7,989 bases of DNA from assembly GCA_946537565.1 (NCBI GenBank), contig CAMNFW010000090.1, forward strand, positions 1-7,989, in the 5' to 3' direction. Origin of the DNA: an uncultured Ruminococcus sp. (GTDB taxonomy: Bacteria > Bacillota > Clostridia > Oscillospirales > Ruminococcaceae). The notes under the pieces were generated by a model. The model was not told where the DNA came from. It made no database searches and saw only the letters and a program-made list of their open reading frames with translations. Positions 1 to 6,345 of the stretch are shown in pieces. A program made the position numbers and the translations under genes. Numbering within the stretch: position 1 is the first letter of the stretch; each line of letters begins with the position of its first letter.

Positions 1-27
1 TATAAAACAAATCCACAACAAAGTCAA
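1..27 (-). promoter_or_regulatory. Probable promoter for the next minus-strand gene (cut by window edge)
   Basis: On the minus strand TTGACT (27-22) is followed by a 17-base spacer and TATA (4-1), after which the window ends. Spacing and sequence fit a vegetative -35/-10 pair, the last two bases of the -10 being unseen. It implies that another minus-strand transcript starts just outside. Confidence 0.5.
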
Positions 28-41
28 TACTTCATTTAAAA

Positions 42-71
42 TTTTTTTAGCTCACGTTTTTTTAGCTCACG
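42..71. repeat. Perfect 15 bp tandem duplication
   Basis: TTTTTTTAGCTCACG occurs twice back to back (42-56 and 57-71). It is followed by further GCTCGCT words (78-92), so minus-strand GTGAGC occurs three times within about 50 bases. It has no clear hairpin-plus-T-run form on the operon strand, so it does not serve as a visible terminator for the operon. Confidence 0.75.
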
Positions 72-185
72 TTGACGCTCGCTAAAGCTCGCTCACTCTT
101 TCTGTGATTCGTTACATTTCGATCGCATACGGCGCAAAATCTGCTCCGGTACTTTATGGTGCGGCTATTTCTGTAATTCGATTTT

Positions 186-284
186 GTATCATGTTACTTT
201 TTTAGCAGCGGCAATTCAGTGTCAGGTTACTTTTCAACGAACGGCGGTATAGTTTCAGCATACTTTTTTCACGGTCGGCGATTA
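186..284. repeat. Three degenerate 33 bp tandem repeats downstream of the operon
   Basis: Units start at 186, 219 and 252. Each opens with a recognisable core GT-x-TCA-x-x-x-TACTTTT, followed by a GC-rich part containing CGGC that is shifted by one base in the last unit. Units one and two match at about two thirds of positions. A looser, longer relative may begin near 141 (CGGTACTTTATGGTGCGGC). No gene is supported in either strand here. Confidence 0.55.
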
Positions 285-365
285 TGGTTCTCTTCAAAAA
301 CTCACATTCACCGAAGCTTTTGCCGTTTACAGATTCCTGCTTCTTATCCTCTTGCTTCTTTCAGC

Positions 366-698
366 TTATGAGTTTTCTTCCGCTTCTCTGATAATGCGGT
401 CGAGGCGTTCGATAGCGCCGGAGTTGAGCTTTTCGGTGAGCCGAACACGATCCACCTCGTTTTTAAGCTCCCTCATCTCCGAAGCGATCTTCTTCATTAT
501 CTCTTTATTTTTCTCCTGCTGATCTTCGAGGGCGCACACCCTTTTTATCAGGTCGTTTATGTTCAGCGCAAGGACTTCATTGGCGGCATTCTGTTTCTCG
601 CCGAATTCAGTGAGCTTGGCGGCTGCACTGAATGTTCCCACCTTTTCGTGTCCGTCGAAGGTAAGCATTTTTTCGTTGGTCAGTTTTCTGTCTGCCAT
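366..698 (-). CDS. Coiled-coil protein of unknown function (110 residues)
   Basis: Not recognised as a known family. A soluble, charged 110-residue protein with no signal peptide or membrane segment. Residues about 43-85 form a textbook coiled coil: Leu43, Ile47, Leu50, Val54, Leu57, Gln61, Asn64, Met68, Ile71, Met75, Leu78, Val82 and Val85 follow an alternating 3-4 spacing with one polar layer at Gln61/Asn64. A likely break follows at LNSG (91-94), and a short last helix runs to the end. The N-terminal 40 residues (KMLTFDGHEKVGTFSAAAKL and after) look like a small separate segment. The start at 698 has AAAGGAAG eight bases upstream (714-707), encoded in the last codons of rmd. A GTG at 707 falls in this ribosome site and is unlikely to be the start. 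Only five bases separate it from the rmd stop, so it is cotranscribed. A scaffold, oligomerisation or chain-length role is speculation from position and shape. Confidence 0.8.
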   Translation of the reverse strand: MADRKLTNEKMLTFDGHEKVGTFSAAAKLTEFGEKQNAANEVLALNINDLIKRVCALEDQQEKNKEIMKKIASEMRELKNEVDRVRLTEKLNSGAIERLDRIIREAEENS

Positions 699-703
699 AA
701 TTT

Positions 704-1639
704 TCACTTCCTTTTGCTAAGCTCGCTTCTCCACCAGTCAAGTGTATCCGCAATAGTCTGTTCCAGGCTTATCTCTGCTCTCCAGCCGGTGCAGCTGTAT
801 ATCTTTGAAACATCAGGCTCTATGACCGGTATATCAGAAGCTCTCATTCTTGAAGGGTCAGGCTTTACCGTGACTGTCATTCCGCACAAACCCAGCACTG
901 TGTCCAGCACACTCTGTATGCTCACTGCCTTTCCCCGTCCAACATTGTAGACCTCGCCCGGAACGCCTTTTTCCGCCAGCAGCCTGTATGCCCGGACTAT
1001 ATCTCTCACATCGGTAAAATCCCGCTTTGCTGCAAGATTTCCAACGCTTATCTCCGGTGCCTTAATTCCCAGTTCTATCTCAGCTATCTGCCGGCAGAAG
1101 GCTGAGATCACAAATGTGTCAGACTGTCCGGGACCTGAATGGTTGAAGGCTCTGACCATTATTGTGTTCAGTCCGAAGCTCCGGTGATATATCTCGCCAA
1201 GCATCTCCTGACAGACCTTTGTGGCTGCGTAAATGTTTCCGGGGTGAAGGCTCACGCTCTCTTCAAGCGGACACGCTCCTTCCGGAAAATAGCCGTATTC
1301 TTCACCAGAACCTATAAGCAGAACTGCCGCTTTGCTGCGGTTTTTCTTTACAGCTTCAAGCAGATTTATCGTGCCGATAACATTGACCTGCGCCGTCAGC
1401 TGCGGCTCCTTCCACGATACTGCCACTGAACTCTGCGCCGCAAGGTGAAAGATCACATCAGGCTCTTCCTCGGCTATCGTCCTTTCCACTAAATCCGGAA
1501 CGGTCATATCCATTCCCTTTATATCATTTTCGGGGTCGGCTTTTAATGCGGTGCTTCGCACCGCATATCCGGCGGCTTCAAGCAAAGCTTGAAGCCGCCT
1601 TCCTGCGAAGCCGCCGCCGCCTGTGATAAGGGCTTTCAT
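704..1639 (-). CDS. rmd: GDP-6-deoxy-D-mannose reductase (GDP-4-keto-6-deoxymannose reductase)
   Basis: Expected to reduce the 4-keto group of the Gmd product to give GDP-D-rhamnose. The 311-residue short-chain dehydrogenase has the cofactor loop GGGGFAG (7-13), FHLAAQSSVAVSW (64-76), GSGEEYG (110-116) and the catalytic YAATK (Tyr137, Lys141). It also has VRAFNHSGPGQ (162-172), NLAAKRDFTDVRD (201-213), YNVGRGKAVSI (231-241) and ASDIPVIEPDVSKI (267-280). The NHSGPGQ and SDIPV-x-PD-x-SK blocks are characteristic of Rmd, and the GDP-fucose synthase opening GHRGLVGSA is lacking. A related NDP-sugar epimerase/reductase remains possible, but the same operon carries manC and gmd. The ATG overlaps the previous stop (ATGA), with GGGGA seven bases upstream. 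Oddly, two perfect hairpins sit in codons 14-31 (1546-1599), encoding an otherwise normal beta-alpha-beta start, so the protein appears intact. The TGA at 706-704 lies just before the ATG of the coiled-coil gene. Confidence 0.88.
   Translation of the reverse strand: MKALITGGGGFAGRRLQALLEAAGYAVRSTALKADPENDIKGMDMTVPDLVERTIAEEEPDVIFHLAAQSSVAVSWKEPQLTAQVNVIGTINLLEAVKKNRSKAAVLLIGSGEEYGYFPEGACPLEESVSLHPGNIYAATKVCQEMLGEIYHRSFGLNTIMVRAFNHSGPGQSDTFVISAFCRQIAEIELGIKAPEISVGNLAAKRDFTDVRDIVRAYRLLAEKGVPGEVYNVGRGKAVSIQSVLDTVLGLCGMTVTVKPDPSRMRASDIPVIEPDVSKIYSCTGWRAEISLEQTIADTLDWWRSELSKRK
707..714 (-). promoter_or_regulatory. Ribosome binding site fixing the start of the coiled-coil gene
   Basis: AAAGGAAG in the last codons of rmd, eight bases before the ATG at 698. 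The GTG at 707 overlaps this site and so is an unlikely start. Confidence 0.75.
1546..1599. repeat. Two adjacent perfect hairpins inside the 5' part of rmd
   Basis: ATGCGGTGC (1546-1554), a three-base loop and GCACCGCAT (1558-1566) make a nine-base perfect stem. Four bases later GGCGGCTTCAAGC (1571-1583), a three-base loop and GCTTGAAGCCGCC (1587-1599) make a 13-base perfect stem. A further GAAGCCGCC at 1607-1615 can also pair with 1571-1579. Both are entirely coding (codons 14-31 of rmd). The mRNA-strand loop of the smaller one reads GC-GAA-GC, known as an unusually stable mini-hairpin in DNA. No T-run follows on the transcribed strand, so they are not an ordinary terminator. Confidence 0.9.
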
Positions 1640-2772
1640 GTATTATCCCCGCCGGAGAGATAGCTGTAAAGCAGCTGTATAACATCTCTCTCGTCGAAAT
1701 GCTTTTTAACTCTTTCGGCAGCATTTCTGCCCAGGGTCTCACGGAGATTCTTATCGCCAGCCAGCTTGTTTATTGCAGCTGCCAGCAGCTTTGTATCCGA
1801 AGGCGGAACAGTCAGTCCGGTCTTTCCGTGAAGGCTGACATGAGGCACTCCCGAAGGCAGCGATGTATTGATAACGGGCTTGCCGTAGACCATTGCCTCC
1901 AGCTGTACTATTCCAAAGGCTTCACTCTTGACCACCGACGGCAGCACGAATATATCACAGTCAGCATAAGCCTGCCTCAGCTGCTCGTCCGGCAAAAATC
2001 CCAGGAAATGCACCTTGCTGCTCAGTCCATATTTATCTGCAAAGCTTTTAAGCTCTTTTTCAAGCTCGCCTGTTCCGGCAATAAAAAGCTCACAGTTGCG
2101 GACTCTTCTGAAGGCTTTCAGCAATACGTCGATGCCTTTGTAATAAACCAGCCTGCCGGTGAAAAACACCTTTACCCGTCCCGGCTCAGTCAGCTTGTCT
2201 GTCAGGAACGGAACACGCTCAACTGCAAGATATTCCTCCGGTATTATGCCATAGGGAAGTATCCGGCATTTATACTGAAATTCCGGCAGAAAATCTGAGC
2301 CGTCCACATGACCCTGAGTGGCTGTAAGGATACAGTCTGCCCGTTTCAGCAGTTTCAAAAGCAGCGGCTTGTAAAAGAACATCAGCTTCTTCTGCTTGAC
2401 GATATCGCTGTGCCATGAAAGCACTAATCTGCCTTTGAAGCCTGAAAGCATGACGGCTAAATCTGCTAAAGGGAATGGAAGATTGATGTGTACCACATCT
2501 GCCTGAGCTGACATTTTTTTGAACAGCTTTATAAATGAGACCGAGACCGGACAGGAGAAATATGTTCCCAGGCTGCCTGCCCGGACTATCTCGCAGCCGT
2601 TAACTCTCTCATACACGGTCTTTCCACGCTCATCACGGCAGACCAGTGTCTGGACCTCAACTCCGTCTATCTGACCCAGCTCCTCGGTATATTGTCTGAC
2701 AAGGCTCTCGATACCGCCGACATGGGGATAATAAGCCTTGTTAACTTCCAGTATCCTAAGCTTCTTATTCAT
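1636..2772 (-). CDS. GT4-family glycosyltransferase, WbpZ-like
   Basis: Second retaining GT-B transferase of the operon, 378 residues from the ATG at 2772. The N-terminal glycine-rich acceptor loop YPHVGGIESLV (15-25) is typical of GT4. Then come VVHINLPFPLADL (93-105), LSWHSDIVKQK (118-128) and, in the donor domain, FFTGRLVYYKGID (203-215), LFIAGTGEL (229-237), VHFLGFLPDEQL (254-265) and the E-x7-E signature EAFGIVQLE (284-292) followed by YGKPVI (296-301) and GKTGLTVPPSD (316-326). This SEAFGIVQLEAM / GVP / TGLxVPP pattern resembles, from memory, WbpZ and related mannosyl/rhamnosyltransferases of D-rhamnan and mannan loci. The start at 2772 has AAGGAG seven bases upstream (2785-2780); an in-frame TTG at 2796 would add eight residues and is not preferred. 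It overlaps the previous gene by eight bases and rmd by four. Exact donor, acceptor and linkage are unknown. Confidence 0.9.
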   Translation of the reverse strand: MNKKLRILEVNKAYYPHVGGIESLVRQYTEELGQIDGVEVQTLVCRDERGKTVYERVNGCEIVRAGSLGTYFSCPVSVSFIKLFKKMSAQADVVHINLPFPLADLAVMLSGFKGRLVLSWHSDIVKQKKLMFFYKPLLLKLLKRADCILTATQGHVDGSDFLPEFQYKCRILPYGIIPEEYLAVERVPFLTDKLTEPGRVKVFFTGRLVYYKGIDVLLKAFRRVRNCELFIAGTGELEKELKSFADKYGLSSKVHFLGFLPDEQLRQAYADCDIFVLPSVVKSEAFGIVQLEAMVYGKPVINTSLPSGVPHVSLHGKTGLTVPPSDTKLLAAAINKLAGDKNLRETLGRNAAERVKKHFDERDVIQLLYSYLSGGDNT

Positions 2773-3919
2773 CGCAAAGCTCCTTATATACAGCAAACAG
2801 CTTTTCTGCTGAGCTTTCCCAGGAGAAAGTTTTTGCCCTTTCCATGCCTTTTTGTGAAAGCTCCTGTCTCAGCTGACTGCTGCTGTGAATTTTCTCAAAT
2901 CCTTCCGCAATATCCTCAGCGGAATCGTATCTGCACACAACCGCACAGTCTCCCACAACCTCCGGCAATGACGCTGCATCTGAGGTCAGCACCGGCACTC
3001 CGCAAGCCATTGCCTCCAGCGGCGGCATTCCAAAGCCTTCATACAACGACGGAAATACAAATGCTTCTGCTCCGCACATCAGCGGACATATCTCTTCTGA
3101 GCTGATGTATTCCGTGAAAACTACTCTTCTGCCCAGCTTAAGTTCCTTGGCCTTGTTGTAAATCCCTTCGCAGAGCCAGCCTTTTCCGCCGGCAAGTATA
3201 AGCTTCGGGGCTTTGCCTTTTCTGTGTCTGAGGAAGATGCTGTAGGCTTCGATGAGCCGCTCCAGGTTTTTTCTTGGCTCGATAGTTCCGAGATAAAGAA
3301 AATAATCCCCTTCAATGCCATGGTTCTGTTTAGCCTTTTCGATGAGGTCATTGTCGGTGCAGGGAGCGAATCTGTTCAGGTCAACTCCGCAGTGTACCAC
3401 CCGAAGCTTATCTTCAAACTGCGGATAATATTTTATTATCTCAGACTTTGAAAACTCCGACACTGTTACTATCCTGTCGGCTCTTTCCATTGATTTTTTC
3501 AGACCAATGTCCAGCATATATTTTGTTCTGCCACGGACTGTCTCAGGAAATGCCTTATAAGCCATATCGTGGACGGTCACAACGGTCTTTCCGTGGACTC
3601 CGGGCGGAACGATGAAATTGAAAAAGTGGGTAAGGTCTGCGCTTTTGCCGAAGAATCTGCTGTACGGCACAGGCAGGAGCGTTGAAGCTGCTCTATAGGC
3701 AAATCCCGAAAAATGGGCAATATTCACACCTATTTTTCCTGCCCGGAAGGGTTTCAGCCTTTCAAGCTTTATCTCATCGTCCTTTCGTGAGAACAGGTTG
3801 AAGGTATATTTTTCCTCCGGGTGAAGCTTTGCCATTGCAGTTGTCTGTCCAGCCTCGCACCAGCCTACACCGGTCATTTTCTCGCCTATCAGCGGAACTG
3901 CATCAAAGGCTATTTTCAT
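2765..3919 (-). CDS. GT4-family glycosyltransferase (mannosyl/rhamnosyl-type)
   Basis: Retaining GT-B glycosyltransferase expected to move a sugar from a GDP-sugar to a growing lipid-linked glycan on the cytoplasmic face. The 384-residue protein has the N-terminal acceptor domain opening MKIAFDAVPL, with a VVTVHDMAY block (113-121) and ADRIVTVSEFSKSEI (147-161). The C-terminal donor domain has LGTIEPRKNLERLIEAY (210-226), LILAGGKGW (240-248) and the E-x7-E signature EGFGMPPLE (294-302), then ACGVPVLTS (305-313). These features are typical of the mannosyltransferase branch of GT4. No membrane segment is seen. The start is supported by AGGAGG at 3934-3929, nine bases upstream, and overlaps the stop of the 83-residue gene. 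Its own stop lies past the start of the second glycosyltransferase. Donor (GDP-mannose or GDP-D-rhamnose) and linkage cannot be told from sequence; the operon supports a GDP-sugar donor. Confidence 0.92.
   Translation of the reverse strand: MKIAFDAVPLIGEKMTGVGWCEAGQTTAMAKLHPEEKYTFNLFSRKDDEIKLERLKPFRAGKIGVNIAHFSGFAYRAASTLLPVPYSRFFGKSADLTHFFNFIVPPGVHGKTVVTVHDMAYKAFPETVRGRTKYMLDIGLKKSMERADRIVTVSEFSKSEIIKYYPQFEDKLRVVHCGVDLNRFAPCTDNDLIEKAKQNHGIEGDYFLYLGTIEPRKNLERLIEAYSIFLRHRKGKAPKLILAGGKGWLCEGIYNKAKELKLGRRVVFTEYISSEEICPLMCGAEAFVFPSLYEGFGMPPLEAMACGVPVLTSDAASLPEVVGDCAVVCRYDSAEDIAEGFEKIHSSSQLRQELSQKGMERAKTFSWESSAEKLFAVYKELCDE
2780..2785 (-). promoter_or_regulatory. Ribosome binding site fixing the start of the second glycosyltransferase
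   Basis: AAGGAG, seven bases before the ATG at 2772, lying inside the end of the preceding glycosyltransferase. It favours this ATG over the in-frame TTG at 2796. Confidence 0.8.
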
Positions 3920-4167
3920 TTGAAGTTTCCTCCTGAAATACTCTCACGCAGCGTAATAACATACTCTGCCACGTCCTCGGCTTTGAAGCCTTTGCGCTTT
4001 GTTCCTATCTCACGGTCGGCAGCGGCATCGAAGCGGATAAGTGCTTCATACTCTATCATTCCGCCTTCCTTTGCTGCAAAGACAATGCTGTTCAGCTCGT
4101 CCAGCATTTCCATTACTTTTTTCTGATCCAGTCCCGGTGAACTGGTTCTCAACACAAATGAACTCAT
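3916..4167 (-). CDS. Small conserved-context protein of unknown function (83 residues)
   Basis: Not recognised. The protein is 83 residues, soluble, without signal peptide or membrane segment. It has an N-terminal region rich in Ser/Thr (MSSFVLRTSSPGLDQ), a likely amphipathic helix (KKVMEMLDELNSIVFAAKEG, about 16-35), a middle stretch EYEALIRFDAAADREIG, and a second likely helix (KAEDVAEYVITLRESI, about 62-77). The start at 4167 is chosen because AGGGGAGG lies five bases upstream (4180-4173). A longer frame opening at 4239 would be translated out of the intergenic repeat and is probably not real. The stop overlaps the start of the next glycosyltransferase (ATGA), so it is translationally tied to that gene. 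It is clearly a gene by ribosome site, overlap and codon pattern, but nothing in it indicates a catalytic site. A role as an accessory or regulatory partner of the glycan enzymes is only inference from position. Confidence 0.75.
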   Translation of the reverse strand: MSSFVLRTSSPGLDQKKVMEMLDELNSIVFAAKEGGMIEYEALIRFDAAADREIGTKRKGFKAEDVAEYVITLRESISGGNFK

Positions 4168-4172
4168 CTTTA

Positions 4173-4180
4173 CCTCCCCT
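4173..4180 (-). promoter_or_regulatory. Ribosome binding site fixing the start of the 83-residue gene
   Basis: AGGGGAGG on the minus strand, five bases before the ATG at 4167. It decides against the longer frame opening at 4239, which would run through the intergenic repeat. Confidence 0.8.
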
Positions 4181-4192
4181 AAACGATTTTGA

Positions 4193-4250
4193 CAATTCAC
4201 AATGCACAATTCAAAATTATAGTCCACTGTGCATTGCATTTTGCATTTAT
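4193..4250. repeat. Palindromic AT-rich intergenic element between gmd and the 83-residue gene
   Basis: This stretch is built from short related words (AATTCAC, AATGCAC, AATTCAAA, GTGCATTG, CATTTTGCATTT). It contains a perfect nine-base inverted repeat, CAATGCACA at 4200-4208 with TGTGCATTG at 4228-4236, around a 19-base loop. Similar AATTCACAATGCACAATTC words are familiar to me from dispersed intergenic repeats of Clostridia, but copy number cannot be checked here. It fills most of the only sizeable gap inside the operon and would form an mRNA hairpin just after the gmd stop. It has no protein-coding signal of its own. Confidence 0.55.
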
Positions 4251-5258
<1,008 letters not shown>

Positions 5259-5271
5259 TCAACCGCTCTCC

Positions 5272-6345
5272 TTAAACAAGCTCAGTTCTGCCGTTTTCTT
5301 TCAGCTGAGCTATTACCTTTTTTACGTCCTGTGTGCTGTCCTTTGAGCAAACCAGCAGCACGTCCTCTGTGTCAACTATTATTATATCCTTGAGCCCTAC
5401 TGCTGCCACAAGCCTTTTTCCGCCGCAGACAGTGGTTTTTCTTGTGTCAACTGCTATAACATCACCGTCGATATAATTTTTGTTATCGTCAGTTTCATTG
5501 ATGCGCTCCATCGCCAGCCAGCTGCCTACATCGTCCCAGCCAAAATTTCCCGGAACTGTAAATATCGACGATGCCTTCTCCATTATTCCAAAGTCTATGG
5601 ATTCCGACGGAAATGCTTCATATTCCTTTACAAGTGTTTCTGTGAAATCCTCTGTTCCAAAGGCTGCACCTATCCTCAGTGCCCCTTCATATACCTCCGG
5701 CATGAATTCCTTAAGATTCGCCAGTATGGACGAGGTCTTCCATACAAACATTCCGCTGTTCCAGAAATACCGCTTCGATGATACATATTTCTTTGCAGTT
5801 TGCAGGTCAGGCTTTTCCTTAAAGCTGTCCACCTCAAAAGCATAGGCTTCTTCTGTTCCCGGCACTACTATTTTAATGTAGCCGTAACCGGTCTCAGGAT
5901 ATGTCGGCGTGATTCCCACCGTCACCAGATTTTTCTGCTCCTGAGCTTTTTTTACCGCCCTTTTCAGTGTCCTGATATATATATCCTCATAGCCGATAAG
6001 ATGATCTGAAGGCAGCACCAGCATCATCGACTCACCGTATTTTTTCTCAATAACAGCTGCTGCATACGCTATACAGGGAGCGGTGTTCCTTGCACACGGC
6101 TCGGTGAGTATATTCTCCTCCGGTATCTCCGGAAGCTGCTCCATTACCAGCTCCTTATACGCTGCATTCGTTACAATAAATATATCCTCCGGCGCAGAAA
6201 GGGGCTTTATCCTGTTAACAGTCTTCTGTATCATTGTCATGCCGTCTGCTGTCAGAGACAAAAACTGCTTCGGAAAACTGTTCCTGCTCTTCGGCCAGAA
6301 TCTTTCTCCTCTTCCGCCTGCCATTATAACTGCTGTTGTTTTCAT
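5272..6345 (-). CDS. manC: Mannose-1-phosphate guanylyltransferase
   Basis: Makes GDP-mannose from mannose-1-phosphate and GTP in the cytoplasm, supplying the substrate for the dehydratase encoded next. The 357-residue protein opens with the nucleotidyltransferase signature AGGRGERFWPKSR followed by PKQF (9-27). It continues with EPCARNTAP (82-90), LPSDH (111-115), TGYGYI (152-157), FKEKPD (175-180), WNSGMF (195-200), DFGIMEK (251-257) and FGWDDVGSW (268-276). The C-terminal part resembles the usual ManC tail (GDVIAVD, RLVAAVGLKDIIIVDT). The length fits the short, single-function form; the C-terminal phosphomannose isomerase domain of bifunctional enzymes is absent. The start overlaps the preceding stop by four bases, with an AGAGGA-type ribosome site inside the upstream gene. 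A related sugar nucleotidyltransferase is possible, but the signature set and the neighbouring gmd make GDP-mannose the clear choice. Confidence 0.95.
   Translation of the reverse strand: MKTTAVIMAGGRGERFWPKSRNSFPKQFLSLTADGMTMIQKTVNRIKPLSAPEDIFIVTNAAYKELVMEQLPEIPEENILTEPCARNTAPCIAYAAAVIEKKYGESMMLVLPSDHLIGYEDIYIRTLKRAVKKAQEQKNLVTVGITPTYPETGYGYIKIVVPGTEEAYAFEVDSFKEKPDLQTAKKYVSSKRYFWNSGMFVWKTSSILANLKEFMPEVYEGALRIGAAFGTEDFTETLVKEYEAFPSESIDFGIMEKASSIFTVPGNFGWDDVGSWLAMERINETDDNKNYIDGDVIAVDTRKTTVCGGKRLVAAVGLKDIIIVDTEDVLLVCSKDSTQDVKKVIAQLKENGRTELV

Larger units (their letters stand above)
1..365. other. Gene-free stretch after the operon, repeat-rich
   Basis: No frame has both a start with ribosome site and a coding look. 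The stretch holds the 15 bp duplication, a twice-seen TTTCTGT-x-ATTCG word (99-111 and 168-180), the degenerate 33 bp repeats and the edge promoter. A lysine-rich open stretch of 52 codons (360-205, minus) lacks a start and is discussed among rejected items. No convincing intrinsic terminator for the operon is visible, so transcription may end through a weak or Rho-dependent site or run on. Confidence 0.6.

Noticed and set aside
205..360. A 52-codon open stretch on the minus strand just after the coiled-coil gene, lysine- and glutamate-rich at its beginning, resembling a C-terminal extension
   Set aside because: It lies in another frame from the coiled-coil gene, is bounded by a TGA and a TAA, and has no start with a ribosome site at its front. 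It could be a decayed extension, but one shift plus one stop would be needed.
1..365. CRISPR-like array in the repeat-rich tail
   Set aside because: The units are degenerate and contiguous, with no conserved repeat separated by unique spacers and no cas gene.
177..368. Plus-strand open stretch whose 11-residue periodicity (VSxYF) mirrors the 33 bp repeats
   Set aside because: No ATG and no ribosome site; the only alternative start, GTG at 219, is unsupported. It is reported only as a repeat.
648..950. Plus-strand open frames opposite the operon genes (for example 648-950, 1699-2298, 2692-3105, 6336-6938, 7092-7679)
   Set aside because: They are antisense to well-supported enzymes, have unlikely composition and lack ribosome sites.
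704..1639. GDP-L-fucose synthase instead of Rmd
   Set aside because: The typical fucose synthase opening motif is absent, while the NHSGPGQ and SDIPV blocks of Rmd-type reductases are present.
4168..4239. Longer start for the 83-residue gene, adding 24 residues
   Set aside because: The extra part is translated from the palindromic intergenic element, and the strong AGGGGAGG site serves the ATG at 4167.
4216..4244. Minus-strand TATAAT (4221-4216) as an internal promoter
   Set aside because: No TTGACA-like element is found at 16-18 bases upstream, and the word is part of the AT-rich repeat.
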